In this document: piece after piece, positions 1 to 6,840 of the stretch
Position numbering within the stretch: the first letter of the stretch is position 1
How the letters are laid out: every line of letters begins with the position of its first letter
NCBI GenBank assembly: GCA_910588775.1
Contig: CAJURH010000007.1
Span: forward strand, 1 to 64,000
Source: an uncultured Lachnospiraceae bacterium
GTDB taxonomy: Bacteria; Bacillota; Clostridia; Lachnospirales; Lachnospiraceae
Length of the DNA stretch: 64,000 bases
Direction of reading: 5' to 3'
Notes under the pieces: model-generated
Seen by the model: only the letters and a program-made list of their open reading frames with translations
Told to the model about the DNA's origin: nothing
Databases searched by the model: none
Translations under genes and position numbers: made by a program

Positions 1-2
1 TT

Positions 3-137
3 CTAATCTCTAAGTTTTTCCATATCCTTTATATAGATAATCGCCCTTTTTATAAGTTCATTGCAACAAAATTTATCAGTGTTATTATCCACATGGCGAA
101 TTGCCTATTTTATAGAATTTCGTGAAATGTTACCCAT
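3..137 (-). pseudogene. possible decayed coding fragment with an internal stop
   Basis: On the minus strand one frame reads from an ATG at 137 through 10 codons, a TAG, then 33 further open codons to a TAG at 3-5. The second part is charged and protein-like, with a GTG that could start it. No family is recognised. The region is AT-rich, so chance open frames are likely. Listed only because the frame continues sensibly across the single stop. Low confidence. Confidence 0.2.
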
Positions 138-191
138 ATAAAACTAAATATGATAATATAAAGAACAATAGCATATCATTCAAAATATTTA

Positions 192-220
192 TTCCCTTCT
201 TAAGATTTTTCAGAAGGGAA
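192..220 (-). terminator. hairpin in AT-rich left edge
   Basis: TTCCCTTCT at 192-200 pairs exactly with AGAAGGGAA at 212-220 across an 11-nt loop. On the minus strand it is followed by an A/T-rich rather than pure T stretch, so it is a weak terminator candidate for the small minus-strand frames upstream of it. Confidence 0.35.
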
Positions 221-321
221 AGCGTCTCTCTTATCATTATAATTTGAAGCGCGTTCAACTAACATACCGCAAATACATAATATACCTAATAAGAATGATA
301 ATATTTTTTACTATTTTTCAT
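200..321 (-). pseudogene. frameshifted small ORF with signal-peptide-like N-terminus
   Basis: From ATG at 321 the frame MKNSKK runs into a stop after 11 codons. If the run of six A residues (304-309 on the plus strand) had one more base, the product would be about 40 aa: a Lys-rich start, a hydrophobic core (ILSFLLGILCICG) and a polar tail ending at a TAA at 200-202. This looks like a signal or membrane peptide broken by a homopolymer slip, or by a sequencing error. A GGA-containing site lies upstream at a loose spacing. Function unknown. Confidence 0.3.
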
Positions 322-363
322 TATAGTAATCGTTTCCTTTATATTTTGACTATTTTATTTTTC

Positions 364-432
364 CTACACTTTTCCATACAGTATAGTATCCGTTAAAAAC
401 CTTATTGCTGTAATCCTCAACCCTTTTTTCAT
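364..432 (-). CDS. candidate 22-aa peptide ORF with own promoter and SD
   Basis: ATG at 432 is preceded by GGGGG (441-445) at 8-nt spacing, a strong ribosome binding site, and encodes a basic 22-residue peptide (MKKGLRITAIRF...) ending at TAG 364-366. A promoter sits just upstream (463-491). An overlapping frame also reads like protein (...FNGYYTVWKSV...) but lacks a start, so the locus may be a decayed gene rather than a working peptide gene. No family recognised. Confidence 0.3.
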   Translation of the reverse strand: MKKGLRITAIRFLTDTILYGKV

Positions 433-462
433 ATATAAATCCCCCTTTAATATAATGCTAAT

Positions 463-491
463 ATTTTATCATGAAGGAAAATTTTTGTCGA
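463..491 (-). promoter_or_regulatory. candidate promoter with upstream direct repeats
   Basis: Minus strand: TCGACA (486-491), 17-nt spacer, TAAAAT (463-468) with an extended TG. Eighteen bases upstream of the -35 lie two copies of TGAGATTTTA (510-519 and 529-538), start to start 19 bp, about two helical turns. Direct repeats at this spacing are typical of response-regulator sites upstream of a -35. The promoter would drive the 22-aa ORF at 364-432. Confidence 0.4.
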
Positions 492-723
492 GTAAATGCA
501 AACGGAGTTTGAGATTTTAAGGACGATCTGAGATTTTAGAATGATATTTTACATGGCTTATTATTATTGATGTATTATACAACTCAACTGAGTAGTATTG
601 ACTGAGAACCGTATGGTATTAAAGATAGATGGCCATTTGACTGATAGATGCGTTTTTATCATGTATACAAGAAATTATTCTCCCTTCTTAATTTTTTTGC
701 CTTTTGCTTACTTTTTAACTCCA

Positions 724-770
724 CAAAAAAATAAAAAGCTGTGAAATCCCTATAATATAGGAATCACAGC
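724..770 (-). terminator. intrinsic terminator of tRNA-Ala
   Basis: On the minus strand GCTGTGA pairs with TCACAGC, and the inner TCCTATA/TATAGGGA segment extends the stem (738-770). It is followed by TTTTTATTTTTTT. It lies 12 bases beyond the 3' end of the tRNA, so it ends that transcript. Confidence 0.85.
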
Positions 771-782
771 CTCTCAAACAAC

Positions 783-855
783 TGGAGACGGTGGGACTTG
801 AACCCATGACCTTCTGACTGCCAGTCAGACGCTCTCCCAACTGAGCTACGCCCCC
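783..855 (-). tRNA. tRNA-Ala (anticodon GGC)
   Basis: A 73-nt cloverleaf on the minus strand: acceptor GGGGGCG/CGTCTCC with discriminator A, D-arm GCTC...GAGC, anticodon stem TCTGA/TCAGA with loop CTGGCAG giving anticodon GGC (reads GCC), and a TTCAAGT T-loop. The acceptor contains the G3:U70 pair that is the alanine identity signal, which supports the anticodon reading. The T-stem has one mismatch at its base. CCA is not encoded; the next bases are GTT. A promoter and a terminator flank it, so it is a single-gene transcript. Confidence 0.95.
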
Positions 856-870
856 TCAATCACATCTACT

Positions 871-899
871 ATTTTATACAATATTTCGCAAAAATGCAA
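871..899 (-). promoter_or_regulatory. promoter of tRNA-Ala
   Basis: Minus strand TTGCAT (894-899), 17-nt spacer, TAAAAT (871-876), 15 bases upstream of the tRNA 5' end. Confidence 0.75.
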
Positions 900-987
900 G
901 AGGTAATTCAAGTTTTTTTCTGTAATGAATAGGACCCCATCCCCAAACATATAATATCAGTAACATCATTCGCATGGAGTGTTGTGC

Positions 988-1674
988 TTGGCTAAAAAAT
1001 TAGGATATATGCTATATGCCTGTACCGGCGTTTTCCTGCTGCTGTTGGGTTTGATCTGGAACGGAACGATTGTGAACCCTGCGGCCTCCTCCGGCTCCAA
1101 ACTTAAAATCCAAAAAGAACACTCGCTTATAGCCCTCACCTTCGACGACGGACCGCATCCAGTCTACACGCCACAGTTGTTGGACGGTTTGAAAAGACGG
1201 GATATTAAAGCCAGCTTTTTCCTTATGGGGAAAAACATTGAGGGCAATGAACCCATCGTCCAGCGTATGTATGATGAAGGACATCTCATCGGCAACCACA
1301 CGTTTGACCATGTGCGTTTAAGCAAAATATCCGAGTCCGACGCCTGCAATCAAATTACAAAAACTTCCAACGCCATTTACAAAATCACAGGCCAATACCC
1401 CACCTTTGTCCGTCCGCCTTTCGGAGAGTGGCGCAAAGGTCTGGACTGTGCCATTACCATGCTCCCTGTCTTCTGGGATGTGGACCCTCTAGACTGGAAC
1501 TCCAACAATACAGAGCAAATTGTACGCAAAGTAATCAGCTCCATAGAAGAAGGAGACATCATACTGATGCACGACTCTTATGACACCTCTGTGAAAGCCG
1601 CGCTGCAAATCGTGGATATCCTGACAAAACAAGGCTACGACTTTGTTACCGTGGACCAGCTATTATTGTTATAA
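988..1674 (+). CDS. polysaccharide deacetylase (NodB domain), membrane-anchored
   Basis: A carbohydrate esterase family 4 protein, probably removing acetyl groups from peptidoglycan or another surface glycan outside the cell. After a short basic start and one hydrophobic segment (about residues 7-25) the NodB motifs appear in order: TFDDGP (catalytic and metal Asp), GNHTFDH (metal His pair), RPPFGE, DVDPLDW and ILMHDS. The only Shine-Dalgarno, GGAG at 976-979, places the start at TTG 988 (228 aa) rather than at GTG 979. Monocistronic: a bidirectional terminator follows directly and separates it from the convergent rplT. The substrate cannot be told from sequence. Confidence 0.88.
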   Translation: MAKKLGYMLYACTGVFLLLLGLIWNGTIVNPAASSGSKLKIQKEHSLIALTFDDGPHPVYTPQLLDGLKRRDIKASFFLMGKNIEGNEPIVQRMYDEGHLIGNHTFDHVRLSKISESDACNQITKTSNAIYKITGQYPTFVRPPFGEWRKGLDCAITMLPVFWDVDPLDWNSNNTEQIVRKVISSIEEGDIILMHDSYDTSVKAALQIVDILTKQGYDFVTVDQLLLL

Positions 1675-1699
1675 AAAACCCCGTCTAACACGGGGTTTT
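1675..1699. terminator. bidirectional terminator between deacetylase and rplT
   Basis: Perfect 10-bp stem AAAACCCCGT/ACGGGGTTTT with a 5-nt loop, A-rich on one side and T-rich on the other, between two convergent genes; it can serve both. Confidence 0.88.
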
Positions 1700-1716
1700 C
1701 TAAATCTATTTTTTAA

Positions 1717-2073
1717 CTATGCAATTTTGCTCTTTGCCATCTCCGCCAATGCAGTAAATCCTTCCGCATCATTTACAGCCATCTCCGCCAGCATTTTCCG
1801 GTTAATATTGATATCTGCTAATTTCAGTCCATACATAAATTTGCTGTATGAAAGTCCGTTTAATCTAGCCGCCGCATTGATACGGGCAATCCACAACTGT
1901 CTGAACTGACGCTTTCTCTGCTTTCTTCCTGCATAAGAGCTGGCCAGAGCTCTCATAACAGACTGTTTTGCAATTCTATACTGTTTGGAGCGCGCTCCTC
2001 TATAGCCTTTTGCCAGTTTCAATACTCTTTTATGTCTTTTCTTTGCGTTTAATCCGCCTTTAATTCTCGCCAT
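1717..2073 (-). CDS. rplT: 50S ribosomal protein L20
   Basis: Assembly protein of the large ribosomal subunit. The 118-residue, strongly basic sequence starting MARIKGG with a long basic N-terminal tail and the conserved RQLWIARINAA segment is typical full-length L20. Last gene of infC-rpmI-rplT; L20 is the usual autoregulator of this operon in Firmicutes and would act on the leader upstream of infC. Confidence 0.98.
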   Translation of the reverse strand: MARIKGGLNAKKRHKRVLKLAKGYRGARSKQYRIAKQSVMRALASSYAGRKQRKRQFRQLWIARINAAARLNGLSYSKFMYGLKLADININRKMLAEMAVNDAEGFTALAEMAKSKIA

Positions 2074-2121
2074 TCCCTGATTCCTCCTGTATTCTCTGAA
2101 TATTTCCTATCTGTCAGATTC

Positions 2122-2319
2122 CTATAAATACGGCAGCGCCCGTTTCATAACCTTTGCGTTTGTAGGATCTGTAACCGTTGATTTTCTCAGGTTTCTCTTT
2201 CTCTTCTGGGATTTCTTGGTCAAGATATGGCTCTTATAAGCTTTATTTCTAACTAATTTTCCTGTACCTGTTTTCTTAAACCGCTTTGCAGCAGATTTAC
2301 ACGTTTTCATTTTTGGCAT
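2122..2319 (-). CDS. rpmI: 50S ribosomal protein L35
   Basis: Small basic large-subunit protein, 65 residues (MPKMKTCKSAAKRFKKTGTG), full length for the family. Sits between infC and rplT with short gaps and a good GGAGG site, as in most Firmicutes, so the three genes are co-transcribed and share control. Confidence 0.97.
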   Translation of the reverse strand: MPKMKTCKSAAKRFKKTGTGKLVRNKAYKSHILTKKSQKRKRNLRKSTVTDPTNAKVMKRALPYL

Positions 2320-2351
2320 TTCTGAATTCCTCCTTGATCGTATCGAAATTT

Positions 2352-2858
2352 TCAGCGTTTCTCAGCTAAAAACATAGTCATGCTCCTGCCTTCCACTTTC
2401 ATTCCCTTTTCCACAACCGCAATGTCCGATAAGAGTTCTGCAAAATCTTCCAAAACATGCTTACTGGCATGCATATGTGCAATCTCACGCCCCCGGAAAC
2501 GCAGGGTCACCTTGACCTTATCGCCCTTTGTAATAAATTTCCTGGCTGCAGTCGCCTTGGTCTTAATGTCATTCGCTTCAATATTCGGTGAAAGACGCAC
2601 TTCTTTGACATCGATGGTCTTCTGTTTCTTTCTGGCTTCCTTTTCTTTCCTCGCCATCTCATATTTATATTTACCGTAATCAATAATTTTACATACGGGC
2701 GGCTTTGCCATAGGAGCGATCTTTACCAAATCCAGTCCTGCATCCTGCGCCTTAAACATCGCCTCTTTTGCGGACATAATCCCCAGCTGCTCCCCTTTAG
2801 AGCCAATCAAACGTACCTCTTTGTCTCTGATTTGTTCATTAATCATTAAATTGCTAAT
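2352..2858 (-). CDS. infC: translation initiation factor IF-3, probable AUU start
   Basis: IF-3 binds the 30S subunit and checks start codon and tRNA choice. The reading frame contains the conserved MINEQIRDKEVRLI start, the PVCKIIDYGKY linker region and the C-terminal GREIAHMHA and EGRSMTMFLAEK segments. The only Shine-Dalgarno, GGAGGT (minus strand of 2867-2872), is 8 nt from an ATT codon at 2856-2858; the first ATG (2844-2846) is 20 nt from it. The likely protein is therefore 168 aa beginning I/M-SNLMINEQ. AUU starts that IF-3 itself discriminates against are known for infC in Escherichia and Geobacillus. An open frame continues further upstream but runs through the attenuator and is not coding. 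Confidence 0.93.
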   Translation of the reverse strand: MSNLMINEQIRDKEVRLIGSKGEQLGIMSAKEAMFKAQDAGLDLVKIAPMAKPPVCKIIDYGKYKYEMARKEKEARKKQKTIDVKEVRLSPNIEANDIKTKATAARKFITKGDKVKVTLRFRGREIAHMHASKHVLEDFAELLSDIAVVEKGMKVEGRSMTMFLAEKR

Positions 2859-2891
2859 TGTAGTGCACCTCCATACCTGAATTAAAACCAT

Positions 2892-2925
2892 AAAAAAAGT
2901 GTAGACAGCATCACTATCCACACTT
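2892..2925 (-). terminator. leader attenuator upstream of infC
   Basis: On the minus strand AAGTGTGGATAG pairs with CTGTCTACACTT (two G-U pairs) around a 5-nt loop and is followed by a run of seven T. It lies between the infC promoter and the infC start, so it can stop transcription before the operon. In Firmicutes such a structure belongs to the L20/IF-3 leader that senses free L20. Confidence 0.75.
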
Positions 2926-3098
2926 GCATTATGACCTACTAATCCAAATTCCGAAAGTAAAAAGACAATCGTCTTCCCTACTTGCTGCCAATCTGTGCCC
3001 CCTGGCACAAAACAACGGAAATTCCGGCCAACAACTATTAAAACCATTAGTCGCTCTTGCGCTAAGGTGAGAGTGGATGCTCTGCTTCATTTTCGTAC
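2926..3098 (-). ncRNA. infC-rpmI-rplT leader RNA (L20-leader type)
   Basis: About 170 nt of untranslated RNA between the promoter (3105-3133) and the attenuator hairpin. Position and terminator match the Firmicute L20 leader, where L20 binding favours termination. I did not fold the alternative structure, so the class is inferred from context. Confidence 0.55.
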
Positions 3099-3104
3099 TT
3101 GAAT

Positions 3105-3133
3105 ACATTAGCATATATTCCTTTGTGTGTCAA
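3105..3133 (-). promoter_or_regulatory. promoter of infC operon
   Basis: Minus strand TTGACA (3128-3133), 17-nt spacer, TAATGT (3105-3110) with an extended TG. The -35 box is part of the 3' arm of a perfect 10-bp inverted repeat (GTCAAGAGAA 3129-3138 / TTCTCTTGAC 3148-3157) lying just after dsdA; the repeat may help end dsdA transcription. Confidence 0.75.
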
Positions 3134-3166
3134 GAGAAAACTTTATATTCTCTTGACACTCTCCAT

Positions 3167-4510
3167 TTATCTATACGGAAGAAAGGTAGCCTTATATTCC
3201 TCACGGATATTTTCTGGGACAAGGCTACCGCCTGTGGCCCATACGATATGCGCCGCCTTCCCCATCCGCCCCATAAGTCCATTCTCTTTCAGGTATCGAA
3301 TGGACGCATGACTCTTATTTAACACAGCCGCCCCCTGAAACGCCGCGCAGGCGCTGGGTTCCAGAAATATGCCCTCTGTCTTTAACAAATCCCTCATATA
3401 ATCGTACAATCTGGCGTCCTGCACGGTAAACTCCCCGCTTAGCATAGTATTCATCACGCCTCCCACAAATCCCGAAGGACGGCTCACCGCCAGTCCGTCC
3501 GCATGGGTCATCCCTGACAACCCTAAGTCCTGCACGGCGATACCATGATGCAACCCGGTGGCCATCCCCACCAGCATACAAGGCGCCTGGGTGGGCTCTG
3601 CAAAGAAGCAATGCACATTATCTCTGAACACTTGTTTCAGGCCGAAGCTTATGCCACCTGGCGCGCCGCCCACACCGCAGGGAATGTAGACAAATAGCGG
3701 ATGTTCCCCGTCAACGACGATTCCCCGCTCTTTTAACTGTCCGGCCAACCGGTTGGCGGCCACCGCATACCCCAGGAAAAGATTTCTGGAATTTTCATCG
3801 TCCACAAAATAGCTCTTCGCATCCTGCTGGGACAACTTTCTCCCATTTTCCACAGCCTTCCCATAGTCCGACTGGTATTCCACCACTTCAACGCCATGAC
3901 TTCTCAACAGATCTTTTTTCCACTGTTTTGCATCGGCTGACATATGGACAATCACTTTGTACCCAATGGCTGCGCCCATAATTCCAATGCTCAAACCCAA
4001 ATTGCCTGTGGACCCCACCTGTATCGTGTAATTTCCAAAAAAAGCTTTTGCCTCTTCCCCGGCCAGAACTCCATAGTCGCCCTCCGGCTCCACAAGGCCA
4101 TGTTGCAACGCCAAATCCTCCGTATGTTTCAACACCTCATAAATGCCACCCCTGGCTTTTACTGAACCTGCGATAGCCAGGCGGTTATCCTCTTTTAAGA
4201 AGAGCTCACCTTCCAGACGGCTGCCGTAAACCTGGTTCATATGTTCTTTCATGGCTGGAATCGGCGTAAGCGCAGACTCTATCAGCCCCTGACGATTTCT
4301 GGTTTTGGGAAAACGCTTCATAATACAAGGAGCAAAGCGCAAAAACCTTTTTTCGGCGTCTTCTATGTCTGACTTGGTAAGTTCCGCATTTTCCATGCTC
4401 TTTTCATATTTGGCCTTATTCGGATTGATCCAGACGGTCTCTTTTTCCTGCCGCACATCTCGCAAGACCGGAATCTTTTCTATGCATTTTTCCATTTCCG
4501 CTTTTTTCAT
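3167..4510 (-). CDS. dsdA: D-serine ammonia-lyase (D-serine dehydratase)
   Basis: PLP enzyme converting D-serine to pyruvate and ammonia. The 447-aa length matches DsdA (about 440), as do the PLP lysine in GSVKARGG, the STGNLGLSIG phosphate and cofactor loop, the CGVGGAPGG glycine loop and the C-terminal IVWATGGSLVP. The start is ATG 4510, with AGGA eight bases upstream; an in-frame ATG five codons earlier has no ribosome binding site. It diverges from an MFS carrier across 99 bp, which suggests a linked transport and use unit although no DsdC-like regulator is present. It could supply carbon and nitrogen or detoxify D-serine. Confidence 0.93.
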   Translation of the reverse strand: MKKAEMEKCIEKIPVLRDVRQEKETVWINPNKAKYEKSMENAELTKSDIEDAEKRFLRFAPCIMKRFPKTRNRQGLIESALTPIPAMKEHMNQVYGSRLEGELFLKEDNRLAIAGSVKARGGIYEVLKHTEDLALQHGLVEPEGDYGVLAGEEAKAFFGNYTIQVGSTGNLGLSIGIMGAAIGYKVIVHMSADAKQWKKDLLRSHGVEVVEYQSDYGKAVENGRKLSQQDAKSYFVDDENSRNLFLGYAVAANRLAGQLKERGIVVDGEHPLFVYIPCGVGGAPGGISFGLKQVFRDNVHCFFAEPTQAPCMLVGMATGLHHGIAVQDLGLSGMTHADGLAVSRPSGFVGGVMNTMLSGEFTVQDARLYDYMRDLLKTEGIFLEPSACAAFQGAAVLNKSHASIRYLKENGLMGRMGKAAHIVWATGGSLVPENIREEYKATFLPYR

Positions 4511-4571
4511 GGTTCTTTTCCTCATCTAAAAATCAAAACAATCTAGAAAATCTCGCTTTTCCAAGACAGGG

Positions 4572-4600
4572 TATTTATGGTAATATATAGGAAAAGGGAG
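4572..4600 (+). promoter_or_regulatory. possible promoter of the MFS gene
   Basis: In the 99-bp divergent gap a weak TTTCCA-like -35 and a TAATAT -10 about 17 nt apart precede the GGGAGGTG site of the MFS gene. The gap also has a loose inverted repeat (GAAAATCTCGCTTTTC at about 4545-4560) that may be an operator. Neither box is strong. Confidence 0.35.
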
Positions 4601-4609
4601 GTGTTTGAA

Positions 4610-5785
4610 ATGTCTGAACAAAAAATGGCAAATCAAGAGAAACTGTCAAAATTTGGCGTCGCCGCCATTTTGTTGATGAGCAGCTTGACCGTTATGGTTG
4701 GAACGGCGGTCACTCCAGCGGTGGCGGATCTGGGGCGGGTTTACAACCTGGGAAATTACGCGTCCTGGCTGATTACCACTCCGGCCCTGGGCGTTGTGCT
4801 CACCACCATTTTGCTGGGCCGGATTATTGATAAAAAAGGCCCCTACTGGGTGGCGTTTATGGGCCTTCTCTGTTATGGCGCATTCGGCGTCGCCGGCGCA
4901 TATATGCCCAATGTGGTCACCCTTTTGCTGGACCGGGTCCTTCTCGGCGCGGCCACTGCGGCGATCCTAAACGCCAGCGTAACTTTTATTTCGGCTTTCT
5001 TCAAAGGCGAAAAACAGTTGAAAATCCTGGCTTTGCAAAGTATGGCTATGGAGTGCGGAGGCGTGATCTACCTAAGCGTCAGCGGCATGTTGGCCGATAT
5101 TTCTTGGCGCTGTCCGTTCTATATTTATGGCCTGGGATTCCTTGCTTTTCTCGGATTGGCCCTGTTCATTCCCAGAACGCCGGCAGTTTCCGATAACAAC
5201 CGCCCCCAGGAAAATGATGGGAAGGCAGTCAGCAGAGGCGTTCCCATCCCCCTGACGCTTTTGATTTCTTTCCTGGGTATGCTGATGTTTTTCACCGCCA
5301 TGGTGGCGCTGCCTCTGTACCTGCAAAACCAGCTTGGATATTCCCCCTCTTTCACTGGTTATTACCTGGCGTCCATCGACGTGGCGTCTGTGCTGGCCGC
5401 CGGATTTTCCCCAAATATCGTAAAACGGGTGAAAGAAAAAGGCTGTCTGACCATCGCCTTTTGCAGTTATGCCGTGGCGTTTCTGCTATATTTCCTGTTT
5501 ACACAATCCCTCTTTTTGTGGATTGCGGCCTGCTTTGTGGGCATTGGCTTCGGCTTCTCCACGCCGCTGTACAACAACCTGATTATAAACAAAAGCACGC
5601 CTTCCAACAAAGGGATGAACATCAGTTTTTGCACCATGGCCATGTTCGCGGGACAATTTCTATCCGCTTTGCTGATTTCCATCTTCTCTGCAGAAAAACT
5701 TTTCCTGGCAGCATCGCTGATCGGCTTCGCAATCATGGCGTGCATTCTTCCTGTGGCAAAGAAATATAGTTCCAGGGAAATCTAG
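4610..5785 (+). CDS. MFS transporter, 12-helix type
   Basis: Integral membrane carrier of the major facilitator superfamily. The 391-aa product has about twelve hydrophobic segments, an early GRIIDKKGPYWVAF loop between helices 2 and 3 that matches the MFS GxxxDRxGRR signature, and a central hydrophilic loop around residue 205. Start at ATG 4610 after GGGAGGTG; the open frame upstream of it has no other signal. Divergent to dsdA, so D-serine or a related amino acid is a reasonable but unproven substrate; drug export is the alternative. It converges on the MerR gene with a 15-bp gap. Confidence 0.8.
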   Translation: MSEQKMANQEKLSKFGVAAILLMSSLTVMVGTAVTPAVADLGRVYNLGNYASWLITTPALGVVLTTILLGRIIDKKGPYWVAFMGLLCYGAFGVAGAYMPNVVTLLLDRVLLGAATAAILNASVTFISAFFKGEKQLKILALQSMAMECGGVIYLSVSGMLADISWRCPFYIYGLGFLAFLGLALFIPRTPAVSDNNRPQENDGKAVSRGVPIPLTLLISFLGMLMFFTAMVALPLYLQNQLGYSPSFTGYYLASIDVASVLAAGFSPNIVKRVKEKGCLTIAFCSYAVAFLLYFLFTQSLFLWIAACFVGIGFGFSTPLYNNLIINKSTPSNKGMNISFCTMAMFAGQFLSALLISIFSAEKLFLAASLIGFAIMACILPVAKKYSSREI

Positions 5786-5800
5786 AAGTTGTCTGACTTT

Positions 5801-6052
5801 TTACAACATTGCTTTTATCTCCGGAATGGTTTTCCCCTGTGTGCGCAGTTCCTTAATACGCTGGATCTGCGCCACGCTTTCCGGACGTTTGTACCGCCTA
5901 GTTCGATTTTCACCGGCCTGTTCGAAAGCCAGCAACCCTTCTTCCGTATAAAATTTCAGCGTGCTGTACCGAACATCCGTCAGTCTGGCCAGCTCACCGA
6001 TGGTCACGTATTTCGCCTGTTCAATGACTTCCATGCTTCTACGTCTGGACAT
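5801..6052 (-). CDS. small MerR-family transcriptional regulator
   Basis: An 83-aa protein made almost only of the MerR DNA-binding domain: YVTIGELARLTDVRYSTLKFYTEEGLL is the helix-turn-helix, followed by the RRYKRPESVAQIQRIKELRTQGKTIPEIK wing and second helix. It lacks the coiled-coil dimer helix and effector domain of full MerR proteins. It follows the GPP34-like gene by 10 bp and is surely co-transcribed. The likely start is ATG 6052 behind TAGGTG; ATG 6034 is an alternative. It may bind the 7-bp repeats in front of the upstream gene (6773-6799). Confidence 0.82.
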   Translation of the reverse strand: MSRRRSMEVIEQAKYVTIGELARLTDVRYSTLKFYTEEGLLAFEQAGENRTRRYKRPESVAQIQRIKELRTQGKTIPEIKAML

Positions 6053-6062
6053 ATCGCTGCAC

Positions 6063-6737
6063 CTACACCGTGCCTGACGCGGAGACGCACAGCACCGCCA
6101 GAAGTGTTTCGACGTGATCCACCATAGCTTTCACCAGTTTTCCATCTGGGGAATCCATCATGTTTCGCAGTCTCTTCTTCATCTCTTTTTGCTCGAATTT
6201 GGAAAAATACTGTTTCAGGCATTTCGCCTTTTCCAGCAAGATCACCAACGCCGCCGTCTCCTCGGCAACTTTCCCTTCCTCCAAAAGCTCCGCCCGCAGC
6301 CCTTCCACCACCGAGCGGATAGCCTCTGGCGCCGGCACATAGCCTTTCTTACTTCCCAACAACCCCACTTGACTCTCCTGGGCCAACCCCTTATCCACCA
6401 GGGAAGCGCCCACCGAGTCCAGCAACTCACGGTATCGTTTATCCGTAAGGGAAATGTGGTATGCTTCAAGAATCTTATTGAGTTTTATCTCTTTTTTGCA
6501 ACGGATGCATTCATGGTTAATGAAATCATAAAGTGGTTTCAAATACTGCATACTAAACGGAAGCTCACTTGTTACAGACACATGCTTACCCTCTAGAGCG
6601 ATGCAGCCCTCCATTTGCAGTTCTAGGATGCCAGCCGCCACGAAACAAACCATCTTCTCTATGCTAAATCCGGATATTTTCCCTTTCCCATCCACGGAAC
6701 AAATCACATACTCCTGCGTAATAGACAAATCTGTCAT
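6063..6737 (-). CDS. GPP34 (GOLPH3)-like protein
   Basis: A 224-aa protein beginning LSITQEYVICSVDGKGK and containing an AAGILELQMEGCIAL segment early, the arrangement seen in the GPP34 family (PI4P-binding Golgi proteins in eukaryotes, poorly understood in bacteria). Later regions are helical and charged. Start at ATG 6737 with GGGAGG upstream; an upstream in-frame ATG lacks a site. It has its own promoter with repeat-type operator sequence and leads a two-gene unit with the MerR protein. The family call is from memory of the motif and is moderately sure; its biochemical role is unknown. Confidence 0.55.
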   Translation of the reverse strand: MTDLSITQEYVICSVDGKGKISGFSIEKMVCFVAAGILELQMEGCIALEGKHVSVTSELPFSMQYLKPLYDFINHECIRCKKEIKLNKILEAYHISLTDKRYRELLDSVGASLVDKGLAQESQVGLLGSKKGYVPAPEAIRSVVEGLRAELLEEGKVAEETAALVILLEKAKCLKQYFSKFEQKEMKKRLRNMMDSPDGKLVKAMVDHVETLLAVLCVSASGTV

Positions 6738-6772
6738 CTTAAATCCTCCCTGTCCACTGACCATACAAGCAA

Positions 6773-6799
6773 ACGTTACTTATTACTTACTACTTACGA
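6773..6799 (-). promoter_or_regulatory. tandem 7-bp repeats, probable operator
   Basis: On the minus strand three near-identical heptamers GTAAGTA, GTAAGTA, ATAAGTA follow the -10 box directly and end in ACG, covering the expected transcription start. Probable binding site for the MerR protein of the same operon. Confidence 0.5.
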
Positions 6800-6803
6800 T
6801 TTA

Positions 6804-6831
6804 ATTGTAGCGCTATTTGAAGATTTGTCAA
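6804..6831 (-). promoter_or_regulatory. promoter of GPP34-merR unit
   Basis: Minus strand TTGACA (6826-6831), 16-nt spacer, TACAAT (6804-6809). It separates this unit from the M19 dipeptidase gene, which ends at 6841. Confidence 0.75.
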
Positions 6832-6840
6832 TGGGAAAAT

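Noticed and set aside
2859..3047. N-terminal extension of IF-3
   Set aside because: The frame crosses the attenuator hairpin and lacks an SD; IF-3 is complete from 2858.
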